A stretch of 64,000 bases of DNA, taken from NCBI RefSeq assembly GCF_008056315.1, contig NZ_VRKQ01000008.1, forward strand, positions 496,001 to 560,000. The letters run 5' to 3'. Origin of the DNA: Seonamhaeicola maritimus (GTDB taxonomy: Bacteria > Bacteroidota > Bacteroidia > Flavobacteriales > Flavobacteriaceae). The position numbers and the translations under genes were made by a program. Positions 56,417 to 64,000 of the stretch are shown here, piece after piece. The notes beneath the pieces are model-generated. The model searched no databases. It saw only the letters and a program-made list of their open reading frames with translations, and was not told the DNA's origin. Position 1 is the first letter of the stretch; each line of letters begins with the position of its first letter.

Positions 56417-57295
56417 ATGCGAAAATTAATTTTAACTCTATCTATTTTAGCCTTAGTGGTATTTGCCGCACTTCAAATTAAACCTGTAAAACGAACAGCT
56501 AATGCTATTATCACTACTGTAAAACCAATTGATTTATTAAATAAAAACGGCTTAACTATTAAGAGTAGGGTGGAAGTTCCTGAAGGGTACAAACGTATCG
56601 AATACCTTAAAGGATCATTTCAAGAGTACTTACGCAACTACAAACTAAAAGCTTTTGGTTCTAAAATTATTAATTATGATGGCTCTGAATATTACTGGCA
56701 AATGGGACATATTGGTATTCTGGATATTCCTGTTCCTAAAAACGGATTGCAACAATGTGCTGATGCCTTAATAAGAGTTAGAAGTGAATATTTATGGGAT
56801 AATAACCGTAAAAATGAAATAGGTTTCAATTTTACTAGTGGGCATTATAGCTCATGGAAATATTATGCTGATGGTTATAGGCCAAAAATAAATGGCAATA
56901 AAGTAAACTTTCATATAACGGCTGTTAAAGACCATTCTAAATCTAATTTTTATAAGTATTTAAATTTGATTTACACCTATTCTGGAACCTTATCCCTTTA
57001 TAATGAATTACCCAAAATCAATAATGTTAATAGTTTAAAAATAGGCGATATGCTAATAATTGGTGGAACACCCGGACATATTGTGATGATTTGCGATGAG
57101 GTGGTAAATGCAAATGGGGACAAGTTGTATTTATTATTTCAAGGAAATACCCCGGCACAAAGTGTACATCTGGTTAAGAATTTGGAAGACAACACAATCT
57201 CACCCTGGTATCAATTAAAAAAAGATGCCGTTATTCCAGTATCTAATTACACGTTTTATAATTCTAAGTTTGTTAGGTTTAAGGAGAAGTTATAG
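56417..57295 (+). CDS. DUF4846 family protein
   Basis: 292 residues from the ATG at 56417, giving MRKLILTLSILALVVFAALQ, a membrane anchor or signal peptide; an upstream start at 56360 is less likely. Family landmarks are EYLRNYKLKAFGSKI, LQQCADALIRVRSEYLW, IGFNFTSGHYSSWKYYADGY and DMLIIGGTPGHIVMI. The last, a Gly/His motif with a Cys earlier in QQC, faintly resembles papain-like hydrolases, but function is unknown. It is the only plus-strand gene in the array; its stop overlaps the end of D11 by six bases (convergent). Confidence 0.72.
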   Translation: MRKLILTLSILALVVFAALQIKPVKRTANAIITTVKPIDLLNKNGLTIKSRVEVPEGYKRIEYLKGSFQEYLRNYKLKAFGSKIINYDGSEYYWQMGHIGILDIPVPKNGLQQCADALIRVRSEYLWDNNRKNEIGFNFTSGHYSSWKYYADGYRPKINGNKVNFHITAVKDHSKSNFYKYLNLIYTYSGTLSLYNELPKINNVNSLKIGDMLIIGGTPGHIVMICDEVVNANGDKLYLLFQGNTPAQSVHLVKNLEDNTISPWYQLKKDAVIPVSNYTFYNSKFVRFKEKL

Positions 57296-58078
57296 TAACT
57301 CAATTTCATCTTTAAGAGCAGTGATTAAATCGTTGTTTTTTTCTTTAAGTTTTGGGATGCCTTTTAGCTGCCATTCAGCTTCTCTAATCATTCGTTTAAA
57401 CAAGTTAATTCTTATAGTATTATATTTTAATAAGCTTAAAGGTTCTTCAAGCTTATAAGTTTCTGAGTTGAGTAAACCCTCTCTTCCAAGTGATATTTGC
57501 CATTTTTCTCCCAAATCTATAACAATATCTTTGTAATAATTATCCCATTCCTTGTAGTAGCTAATTAGTTCCTGTTTAATAGTTCTGTTAATTAAAGAAT
57601 ATTGCCCAGTATTTTTAAGTTCATCTAAGGTCATTTTATTAGCCTTCCTTACTCTTACTCGATGAGACCATATAAATGCTAGTTGAATGAATTCTTTATT
57701 GTACGTTTCTGGAATTGGTTGTTCCCATAGTGAGTTTGTTATGTCATACGGGGGGATATAGGTTTGATCTGCTCTAGGGTCGTAGAGAGCGTTTCCAGAC
57801 ATTTTTAAAAGGTATTGCATGGAATGATACCTGAAACTTTACGTGTTTTCTACCCAATCCAAAGTTTTTAGGTCTGATTGCAAATCATATATAATATTAG
57901 ACAAAGCAATTTTAAGTGCTTCGTTTTGTTTTCTGTTCTCATTCCAGTTGTTAATTTGAAGCGTTATCAGGATTCCTATAACAACCAAAACAATTTCACC
58001 AAAAGCATAAATTAAGTATTTGGTAATTCTGTTTTCTTGTAATAAACTTTGACGTATTCTTCTAAAGAATTTAATCAT
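57290..58078 (-). pseudogene. DUF6090 array member D11, interrupted by an in-frame stop
   Basis: 263 codons in a single frame from MIKFFRRIRQSLLQENRITK to the stop at 57290, with one TAA at 57841-57839 (after LKTLDWVENT). Reading through gives ENT*SFRYHSMQYLLKMSG and a full periplasmic domain with the central motif ELKNTGQYSLINRTI. Total length matches the intact siblings. A truncated 79-residue membrane-anchored head could still be made. The frame is otherwise clean, so the mutation is recent, or it is an assembly error. Confidence 0.78.
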
Positions 58079-58149
58079 GGTTAGTTATTTTGATATTATC
58101 CTAAATTCTTTGTCATAAAGTGAATAATGGTGTATACAGCTATTCAATA

Positions 58150-58889
58150 TCATTTAAGTTCTTTGTTTATTAGTTCCGTAAGTTCATCTATATTAAATAA
58201 AACGGTTTCAAAGCTCCTCAGGCTATTATTTTCTGCCAATTCCTTTCTTTTATATGCTGCTTCTAAAGCTAAAATAATTTCGATTAATCTATTTTCCTCC
58301 GATACATATTCTGCCAATTTAGGTTGATTTGTAATCCTATTAAGAAGTGAGGAGCCTCCAAATAATCTTGAGGCATAATTGGTTAACTCCAAACCATTGG
58401 CATTATTGGTTTTTGAAGCAAGATTCGTTTCAATTTGAAACTTTTTATGACGAATTAATTTATCTCTTATATGGGATGGTATTATTTTAATGTCCCCTGT
58501 ACTTTGTAGTGTTGCGATTGTATTGGATTCAAATGAAATACCACGGAATGACCAATCTAAATCACCTAAGCCTTCTCTAATTTGTGAAAGCGGCAAATTT
58601 GTTTGCTTAAAAAGATCTTTATATTTTTCTAACCTAACCCTGTTGGAGTCATATACTTTTTGCATTTTTTAATGTGATTTTTGTCCTCTTCAAAATCTTG
58701 CAATAACTGTTTATAATACACTTGTTTTATTTTTTTCGTATTTCTTTCTTCATTCAAATTATTTATTTGAAGCGCAATCAAAATCCCTATCACTACCAAA
58801 ACAATTTCACCAATAGCGTATTTAAGATACTTTGAAGTTTTACCTTCATAAAGTAATTTTTCACGAATGTTTCTAAAGAATTTAATCAT
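58150..58889 (-). pseudogene. DUF6090 array member D12, frameshifted in an A run
   Basis: Starts MIKFFRNIREKLLYEGKTSK two bases after the PD40 gene stop. The first frame ends soon after DFEEDKNHIKKCKK; the -1 frame then continues from ATG CAA AAA GTA (MQKVYDSNRVRLEKYKDLF) to a full-length end, with the central motif TLQSTGDIKIIPSHI. One extra A in the run ATTAAAAAATG (about 58662-58669) would restore a 246-residue protein. Possibilities are a deletion, a sequencing error, slipped-strand phase variation, or programmed -1 frameshifting at AAA-AAA. Confidence 0.75.
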
Positions 58890-58890
58890 A

Positions 58891-59883
58891 TTATTCAAGT
58901 ATATCTTTTGCGGTAATTCTGTAAATACTACTTAACCCATTTCCAGGCTGTTCTGCAAGTGAGATAAATTCCTCAACCGATTTAATAGTGTCAGGGTAAT
59001 GAGTTCTTAAACTAGAAAAGTATAACGTGCCTGTTTGGGCATAATAAAATGGACAAAAGTCTAGTTTGTCAGAGTTTATGGGTTCTCCAAAGTTTTTAGC
59101 AGGATTCCAATGGCCTTTAGAGTTTTTTGTGCTGTAATAAAGATCACCACCACCCAAACCATCAGGTCTTCCATAGGAGCTATAAATAATTAAATTTTCA
59201 TCTGGATTTACAAAAGCATTAAATTCATAGGATTTTGAGTTTATAGTAGAGTCTAACACCTTCGGATTTTGATAGGTCTCATTTTTAAACTCGCTAACAT
59301 AGATGTCTTCTAATCCTAAACCTTCTGGTCTAGAAGCTGTAAAGTATATATTGCCAGAATTCGTAACCGAAGGAAAATATTCTTGCCCCTTTGAATTAAT
59401 TGTTGAATCTAATGCAATAGGATCTTGCCATACATTATTTTCCTTTTTACTTACCCAAATATTATAATCGGTTCTTGTAGAATCTCCGTAAATGGGTCTA
59501 GTAGACGCAAAGAATAAATATGAGCCATATGGTGAAAAGGAAGGTTCAATGTCTTGATAACTACCGCAAAAGGGTAGCATGGTTTTCTTGCTCCATATAC
59601 CATTTTCTCTTATCATACTAACTAATACTCGTTTCGTCTCTTTTTGATCTCCCAAGGTGTAAATAACCTCATTTTTATCAGGAGATAAGGCAAAATCTCG
59701 TTGGGTTAAATGCGATGAAATTTCATTTGGGAATAGAACCTCTAATGAATCTGGAGAAATTTCAAAATCTATTGAACTTTTTTGGCTTTCTTGTTTTTTA
59801 CAGCTACAAGCAAGAAGGATAATTAGAATAAGGGTAGTTAATTGAAGATACACCCTTTTGAGTCTTTTAAAAAACAAAGTCAT
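58891..59883 (-). CDS. PD40/WD40-like beta-propeller lipoprotein
   Basis: 330 residues. Lipoprotein signal peptide with lipobox LLAC (ILIILLACSCKK). The mature part contains several TolB-type PD40 blades: DFALSPDKNEVIYTLGDQKE, EPSFSPYGSYLFFASTRP, YFPSVTNSGNIYFTASRPEG, FNAFVNPDENLIIYSSYGRP and CPFYYAQTGTLYFSSLRT. Such propellers bind proteins or sugars in the periplasm or at the outer membrane; no enzyme motif is seen. It is followed by D12 with one base between them and is therefore the head of the D12-D11 transcript. Confidence 0.82.
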   Translation of the reverse strand: MTLFFKRLKRVYLQLTTLILIILLACSCKKQESQKSSIDFEISPDSLEVLFPNEISSHLTQRDFALSPDKNEVIYTLGDQKETKRVLVSMIRENGIWSKKTMLPFCGSYQDIEPSFSPYGSYLFFASTRPIYGDSTRTDYNIWVSKKENNVWQDPIALDSTINSKGQEYFPSVTNSGNIYFTASRPEGLGLEDIYVSEFKNETYQNPKVLDSTINSKSYEFNAFVNPDENLIIYSSYGRPDGLGGGDLYYSTKNSKGHWNPAKNFGEPINSDKLDFCPFYYAQTGTLYFSSLRTHYPDTIKSVEEFISLAEQPGNGLSSIYRITAKDILE

Positions 59884-59980
59884 TGATTAGTTGGATTGAT
59901 TAATGATTTGGTAACTATTTATTTTTAAAATGGTTGCCAATAGTTAAAGTTAAGCAATTTTTTATGATGTATTTAAGTGT

Positions 59981-59988
59981 TATTTTTG
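59981..59988 (+). promoter_or_regulatory. Possible -7 box for the small gene-apbE pair
   Basis: TATTTTTG followed by CA, only 4 bases before the ATG at 59993; if used, the mRNA would be nearly leaderless. No TTG box at ideal spacing. Confidence 0.3.
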
Positions 59989-59992
59989 CAGC

Positions 59993-60370
59993 ATGAGTAA
60001 AGCACTTTCAGAGCAGGAATTACATAATTTAGCCATGAACCATGTTGGCAAAGATTTAGAAAAACGTGGTTTTGAATTTATAGCAGTAAATAGTCAGCTT
60101 AAAAAACATCCGCAGTTTGTATGTATAGACAAAAATAAACAGTACTATTTTGTGATTGTCAAAGCCGTAGTATTGCCAGATAATCCTAATAATTATGATA
60201 TAGTTTGGATGGAGACATTTAAAAAGCATGCCAGAGAAAAAGATGCCAAGGTGCTATATGCGGGTGTGGGATTAGGAAACCCCAATGGTGAACAACTTCC
60301 AATTTATTTAGATAAGGATTATCTTTTAGAATATAATGGCATACAGGTTGTTGAAACTAATTTGAATTAG
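59993..60370 (+). CDS. Conserved small hypothetical protein upstream of apbE
   Basis: 125 residues, soluble. Not assigned to a function. The alternation ...KRGFEFIAVNSQLKKHPQFV then KQYYFVIVKAVVLP resembles the sheet of small nuclease-like or NTF2-like folds but no catalytic set is evident. One base separates it from apbE, so it is likely to act with it, perhaps in flavin or NQR maturation; that is inference from position only. Confidence 0.6.
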   Translation: MSKALSEQELHNLAMNHVGKDLEKRGFEFIAVNSQLKKHPQFVCIDKNKQYYFVIVKAVVLPDNPNNYDIVWMETFKKHAREKDAKVLYAGVGLGNPNGEQLPIYLDKDYLLEYNGIQVVETNLN

Positions 60371-60371
60371 A

Positions 60372-61352
60372 ATGAAGAATACTTTTTTTTACTGTTTTTT
60401 TTCGCTTTTACTTGTTGGATGCAGTAATGATATCAAAAATACCAAGCTTTCCGGTGTTGTTTTTGGAACGTCATATTCCGCTATTTATGATTCTGAGGTA
60501 GATTATCAAAAACAATTTGATAGTTTGTTTTATGTGCTAAATAAATCATTGTCTACTTATCAGGTGAATTCAGATATTTCAAAGTTAAACAGAAATGAAT
60601 ATGTAGAAATCGATGAACATTTTAAAAAAGTTTACCTTAAGTCTAAAGAGATATTTGAGGTTACTGATGGTGCTTTTGATCCTACAATAGGTAATGTTGT
60701 AAACGCATGGAGTTTTGGGGCAGATGAAGCAATCAAGGAGTTAGATAGCTTGAAAATTGAAAGTTTAATGCAATTTGTTGGATTTAGTAAAACGCATTTA
60801 AGCAATGGAAAAGTTATAAAAGAACACTCAAATATTTATTTGGAGTTTAATGCAATAGCTAAAGGATATGGGGTAGATGTTATTGGTGAATTTTTAGAAG
60901 AAAAAGGAATTAATAATTATTTGGTTGAGATTGGTGGTGAAATTAGAGTAAAAGGGAAGAATAAAGAAAAGAAAGCACCATGGAAAGTAGGTGTTGAAAA
61001 ACCACATTTTGATGATAAGCAATCTATTTTAAAAGCTATTATATTGAAAGATGCCGCTATGGCAACCTCTGGAACATACCGAAAGTTTAAGGTGGATGAA
61101 AACGGTAACAGCTATTCACATATTATTGATACTAGTACCGGATATTCTAGTAAAACCAATTTATTAAGTGTTTCTGTTATAGCTGATAACTGTATGACTG
61201 CCGATGCCTATGCCACTGCTTTTAAAGCTATGGGAATTGATAAGGTGAAAGCTTTTTTAAAGCAACACCAAGAACTAAAAGTATTTTTGATTTTTGAAAA
61301 TGAAAAGAAAGAATTTGAAACCCTTTCTTTAAACAGATTTCCTGAGGAATAA
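60372..61352 (+). CDS. apbE: FAD:protein FMN transferase (lipoprotein)
   Basis: Attaches FMN from FAD to a Thr in target proteins, expected here to be NqrB and NqrC encoded at 41516 and 42728. 326 residues with lipobox LLVGC (FSLLLVGCSND) so anchored in a membrane facing the periplasm, where these Thr residues lie. Landmarks: YQVNSDISKLNRNE, FDPTIGNVVNAWSFG, FNAIAKGYGVDVIGEFLEEK, LVEIGGEIRVKGKN, ATSGTYRKF, SHIIDTSTGY and ADNCMTADAYATAFKAMG (Mg-binding Asp/Thr). Lies 14 kb from the nqr operon with the DUF6090 block between. Confidence 0.95.
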   Translation: MKNTFFYCFFSLLLVGCSNDIKNTKLSGVVFGTSYSAIYDSEVDYQKQFDSLFYVLNKSLSTYQVNSDISKLNRNEYVEIDEHFKKVYLKSKEIFEVTDGAFDPTIGNVVNAWSFGADEAIKELDSLKIESLMQFVGFSKTHLSNGKVIKEHSNIYLEFNAIAKGYGVDVIGEFLEEKGINNYLVEIGGEIRVKGKNKEKKAPWKVGVEKPHFDDKQSILKAIILKDAAMATSGTYRKFKVDENGNSYSHIIDTSTGYSSKTNLLSVSVIADNCMTADAYATAFKAMGIDKVKAFLKQHQELKVFLIFENEKKEFETLSLNRFPEE

Positions 61353-61354
61353 TT

Positions 61355-61723
61355 CTAAATTGAATTGATAATAATTAAAACCCAGCCTACTATTAATAGT
61401 AAACCACCTATAGGTGTAATAGGACCTAAAAAACGTATTTTCTTTCCCTTAGCATCACTCAAAACTAATCCGTAAATGCTAAACGAGAATAATAAAATGC
61501 CTATACTAAAACACCAATAAATTGACTGTGAAGTATATTCCGAATTAAAACCCAGTACTAGCAAAACAATGGCGTGATACATTTGATATTTCACCCCCGT
61601 TTCAAAACTTTTTAATTGTTCATTTGAAAGTGTTTTCTTTAGGGCATGTGCTCCAAATGCACCAAAAATTACAGATAACATTCCAAATATGGCTCCTGTT
61701 ATAATTATAATGTTTTGTGACAT
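61355..61723 (-). CDS. DUF423 family membrane protein
   Basis: 122 residues with four membrane helices (IIIITGAIFGMLSVIFGAFG, MYHAIVLLVLGF, WCFSIGILLFSFSIYGLVL, GPITPIGGLLLIVGWVLIII). The GAFGAHALK segment after the first helix is the family signature. No function established. Ends two bases from the convergent apbE stop. Last gene of the map-methyltransferase-DUF423 run, 12 bases after the methyltransferase. Confidence 0.85.
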   Translation of the reverse strand: MSQNIIIITGAIFGMLSVIFGAFGAHALKKTLSNEQLKSFETGVKYQMYHAIVLLVLGFNSEYTSQSIYWCFSIGILLFSFSIYGLVLSDAKGKKIRFLGPITPIGGLLLIVGWVLIIINSI

Positions 61724-61735
61724 GATTTATTAACG

Positions 61736-62506
61736 TTATTTACGAACAACAGGAATAATCTCTCCTTTAGCTAAACAATACCTTTCAATCTCTTCTTCTG
61801 AAAAGTTAGTTGTATAATTAACTTCTTCAACATTAAACCCAATGTTTCTTAGTTTATCAAAATAATCACGCCCATAAACGCGAACATGATCGTATTGTCC
61901 AAAGATTTTAGCACGTTCCTTTTTGTCAGTAATAGAATCATCCTCAAAAGTTGTTTTTCTTGACAAATCTTGAGGAATTTGAAAAATTCCCATACCATCA
62001 GTTTTCATCACCCTGTACAATTCTTTCATGGCTTTAGTGTCATTTGGAATATGCTCTAAAACATGATTGCATAAAATGATGTCGAATGAATCATTATCAA
62101 ACGGTAGGTTACAAATATCTGCTTTTACATCAGCCAAAGGAGAATATAAATCTGTCGTTATATAATCTAAATGTTGAAGCTTTCTAAATCGCTTATAAAA
62201 AGCTTGTTCTGGAGCAAAATGAAGCACCTTAAAAGTTGAACTTGTTGAAAACAAATCTGTTTCATTTTTTAGATATAACCACAATAATCGATGTCTTTCC
62301 AAAGAAAGGGTAGAGGGCGATAGTACGTTATTACGCTGTGTACCGTAGCCATACGGTAAAAATGATTTAAAACTTTTACCATCAATTGGGTCGGTGAATT
62401 TATTTCCTTTTAGAAAGAATGCTAAAATTGGTCTAACCACATAGCTTAACCTAATAAGTAAAGGCCTTGGGATGATGTTTAGAACAATCTTGAAAAGTTT
62501 TTTCAT
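61736..62506 (-). CDS. SAM-dependent methyltransferase (class I)
   Basis: 256 residues. Core motifs ITTDLYSPLADVKADICNLP and DIILCNHVLEHIPNDTKAMKELYRV fit the UbiE/Methyltransf_11 type; the GxGxG loop is replaced by FKVLHFAPEQAFYK, as in a subgroup of small-molecule methyltransferases. The N-terminus (PLLIRLSYVVRPILAFFLKG) is hydrophobic and may touch the membrane. Substrate unknown. Six bases between it and map. Confidence 0.85.
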   Translation of the reverse strand: MKKLFKIVLNIIPRPLLIRLSYVVRPILAFFLKGNKFTDPIDGKSFKSFLPYGYGTQRNNVLSPSTLSLERHRLLWLYLKNETDLFSTSSTFKVLHFAPEQAFYKRFRKLQHLDYITTDLYSPLADVKADICNLPFDNDSFDIILCNHVLEHIPNDTKAMKELYRVMKTDGMGIFQIPQDLSRKTTFEDDSITDKKERAKIFGQYDHVRVYGRDYFDKLRNIGFNVEEVNYTTNFSEEEIERYCLAKGEIIPVVRK

Positions 62507-62511
62507 TGTAT

Positions 62512-63330
62512 TTAAAGCACAAGAGCTTCTTGACGAAATTCTGCTTCCTCATTACTTTCAATTCCCAATGCTTCGTATATATAGGCAAAGGTTGAAAGCA
62601 ATTCTGGTTTACCATTTACCAATGCCACGTCGTGTTCAAAGTGAGCACTCGGTTTTTTATCTAAAGTCGTAATGGTCCAACCATCTCTATGTTGTTTAAT
62701 TTTATGAGTTCCCATATTAATCATAGGTTCAATAGCAACTACCATACCCTCCACAAACTTTTTGCCTTTACCCCGTCTTCCGTAGTTGGGCATCTCTGGG
62801 TCTTCATGCATTTTTTTTCCTAATCCATGACCAACCAATTCTCTTACAACACCATAACCATGAGCTTCACAATAATGCTGAATGGCATAGCCAACATCTC
62901 CTACCCGGTTGTTTGCTTTAAACTCTCTTATACCAACATAAAGAGATTCTTTAGTAATTTGAAGTAATTTTTCTATTTCAGAATCTATATTTCCAATGGC
63001 AAAAGTATAAGCATGATCTCCATAAAAACCATTTTTTAAGGCACCACAATCAATAGATATAATATCACCTTCTTCTAATGGTGTTCCATTAGGAATACCA
63101 TGAACCACTTGTTCATTAGGGCTCATACAAAGAGTGTTAGGAAAATCATATAAACCTAAAAATCCAGGTTCTGCACCATGATCTCGTATATGTTCTTCGG
63201 CAATTTTGTCTAATTGTAAGGTGGTAACCCCTGGTTTAATTTCTTTTGCAAGAACACCTAAGGTTTTAGATACAATTAGAGCACTTTCGCGCATTAATTC
63301 AATTTCTTCTCTCGTTTTTACTACTACCAT
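62512..63330 (-). CDS. map: Type I methionine aminopeptidase
   Basis: Removes initiator Met from new proteins; metal-dependent, cytoplasmic. 272 residues with the pita-bread fold ligands: GDIISIDCGALKNGFYGDHA (two Asp), ELVGHGLGKKMHEDPEMPNY (His), VAIEPMIN (Glu) and HFEHDVAL (Glu). No N-terminal zinc-finger extension. First gene of a three-gene run; -7 box at 63349. Confidence 0.96.
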   Translation of the reverse strand: MVVVKTREEIELMRESALIVSKTLGVLAKEIKPGVTTLQLDKIAEEHIRDHGAEPGFLGLYDFPNTLCMSPNEQVVHGIPNGTPLEEGDIISIDCGALKNGFYGDHAYTFAIGNIDSEIEKLLQITKESLYVGIREFKANNRVGDVGYAIQHYCEAHGYGVVRELVGHGLGKKMHEDPEMPNYGRRGKGKKFVEGMVVAIEPMINMGTHKIKQHRDGWTITTLDKKPSAHFEHDVALVNGKPELLSTFAYIYEALGIESNEEAEFRQEALVL

Positions 63331-63348
63331 GCTTCAAAAAAATAATGG

Positions 63349-63356
63349 CAAAGATA
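63349..63356 (-). promoter_or_regulatory. Predicted -7 box of the map promoter
   Basis: TATCTTTG followed by CC on the minus strand, 19 bases before the ATG; no TTG box at the right distance. Confidence 0.4.
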
Positions 63357-63455
63357 CTTAAAATTCATAACTGTTACTTTATTATTGGTTATATGACTTT
63401 TTTCATTTTTTTTCATTTTTAATGTGATTATCTTTCTCTATTAAACCCAAATATT

Positions 63456-64000
63456 ATGTATAGAGTTGTAAATGTTCATGAGGCAGTTGAGGTTATTAAA
63501 AGTAACGACAGAGTGTATGTTCAGGCTGCCGCTGCGGCCCCTCAATTACTAATCAATGCTATGACTAATAGACATGATGAATTGAGAAATGTTGAAGTAT
63601 GTCATTTGCATGTTGAAGGAGAAGCGCCTTATGCCAATCCAGATTATAGAGATAGTTTTCATGTAAATTCATTTTTTATTGGGAAGAATGTACGTCATAC
63701 ATTATCTGAAGGTAATGGCTCCTACACGCCAGTTTTTTTAAGTGAATTACCGTTGTTGTTTAAAAGAAATATTTTACCGTTGGATGTGGCACTTATTCAT
63801 GTTTCTGTACCAGATAAACATGGGTATTGCTCATTAGGTGTTTCGGTCGAGGCTTCCTTAGCGGCTATAGACAATGCTAAAATTGTAATTGCCCAAGTAA
63901 ATAAACAAATGCCTAGAACCCATGGTGATGGTATTATTCATTGTAGTGAAATAGATTTGTTTGTTGAATGTGATGAACCAATTCCTATTCATGAAGCTAT
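63456..64000 (+). CDS. Acetyl-CoA hydrolase/transferase family protein (partial)
   Basis: The frame is open from the ATG at 63456 (MYRVVNVHEAVEVIKSNDRV) to the window edge, 181 residues seen. It matches the N-terminal domain of class I CoA-transferases such as 4-hydroxybutyrate or acetate CoA-transferase: VYVQAAAAAPQLLINAMTNR, GKNVRHTLSEGNGSYTPVFLS, DVALIHVSVPDKHGYCSLGV, AQVNKQMPRTHGDGIIHCSE. The catalytic Glu lies in the missing half. Divergent from map. Confidence 0.85.
   Translation, partial: MYRVVNVHEAVEVIKSNDRVYVQAAAAAPQLLINAMTNRHDELRNVEVCHLHVEGEAPYANPDYRDSFHVNSFFIGKNVRHTLSEGNGSYTPVFLSELPLLFKRNILPLDVALIHVSVPDKHGYCSLGVSVEASLAAIDNAKIVIAQVNKQMPRTHGDGIIHCSEIDLFVECDEPIPIHEA

Noticed and set aside
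46740-58898. DUF6090 block as prophage, integrative element or toxin-antitoxin array
   Set aside because: No integrase, transposase, phage structural gene, att-like direct repeats or toxin motif visible; the block is best described as an expanded membrane-protein family.

Overview
The window is about 64 kb of AT-rich chromosome from a member of the Bacteroidota, almost certainly a flavobacterium (Flavobacteriaceae; genus not determinable by eye). The reasons are type IX secretion parts (PorT, the Plug/DUF5103 protein and a large secreted surface protein), a SusC-style TonB receptor with a carboxypeptidase-like N-terminal domain, a lipidated Omp85 protein of TamL type, Na+-NQR with ApbE, promoters of the TTG...TAnnTTTG kind, few Shine-Dalgarno sequences, and several families I know from flavobacteria (DUF6090, DUF6695, DUF4846). 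I see no tRNA, rRNA, CRISPR array, insertion sequence or prophage.

Layout. 1-966: end-truncated B12-binding radical SAM gene. 1261-11590: housekeeping genes (pnp, rpsO, accD, fbaA), a TamL-like protein, an rRNA/tRNA methyltransferase, porT and ubiE. 11738-14590: trkA-trkH potassium uptake. 14684-15930: small membrane-protein genes, including a tandem triplet of 89-codon paralogs of which two are broken. 15983-19104: aminotransferase, fatty acid desaturase, rsmG. 19297-25182: a 1639-residue surface protein and a TPR protein. 25306-33980: arginine/ornithine catabolism, with pruA and a five-gene run of TonB receptor, M29-like protein, NCS1 permease, ornithine aminotransferase and arginase. 34094-40005: an unknown gene, a TANGO2-like/DUF6695 pair, a C_GCAxxG protein, apaG and the T9SS Plug gene. 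40161-46181: nqrABCDEF. 46276-59883: an accessory block dominated by twelve DUF6090 paralogs, with a predicted K+-channel protein, a DUF4846 protein and a PD40 lipoprotein. 59993-63330: a small gene, apbE (flavin transferase expected to act on NqrB/NqrC), DUF423, a methyltransferase and map. 63456-64000: start of a CoA-transferase gene.

How it fits together. NqrA-F and ApbE form one respiratory module that is physically separated by the DUF6090 block, so the block may have been inserted or expanded there. The 25-34 kb region reads as uptake across both membranes followed by conversion of arginine to ornithine, glutamate semialdehyde and glutamate. PorT and Plug would serve export of surface proteins such as the one at 19297.

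Most unusual content. (1) The DUF6090 array: twelve single-pass membrane paralogs with a nearly constant first ~47 residues and very different periplasmic parts, a duplicated two-gene unit, DNA-level sharing of the constant segment, and two broken members. (2) A 78-89 bp intergenic repeat (three full copies, one fragment) whose two internal arms differ in sequence but keep base pairing. (3) The triplet of 89-codon genes in which one copy lacks a single base and another carries two in-frame stops. All identifications are by reading alone; no database search was run.
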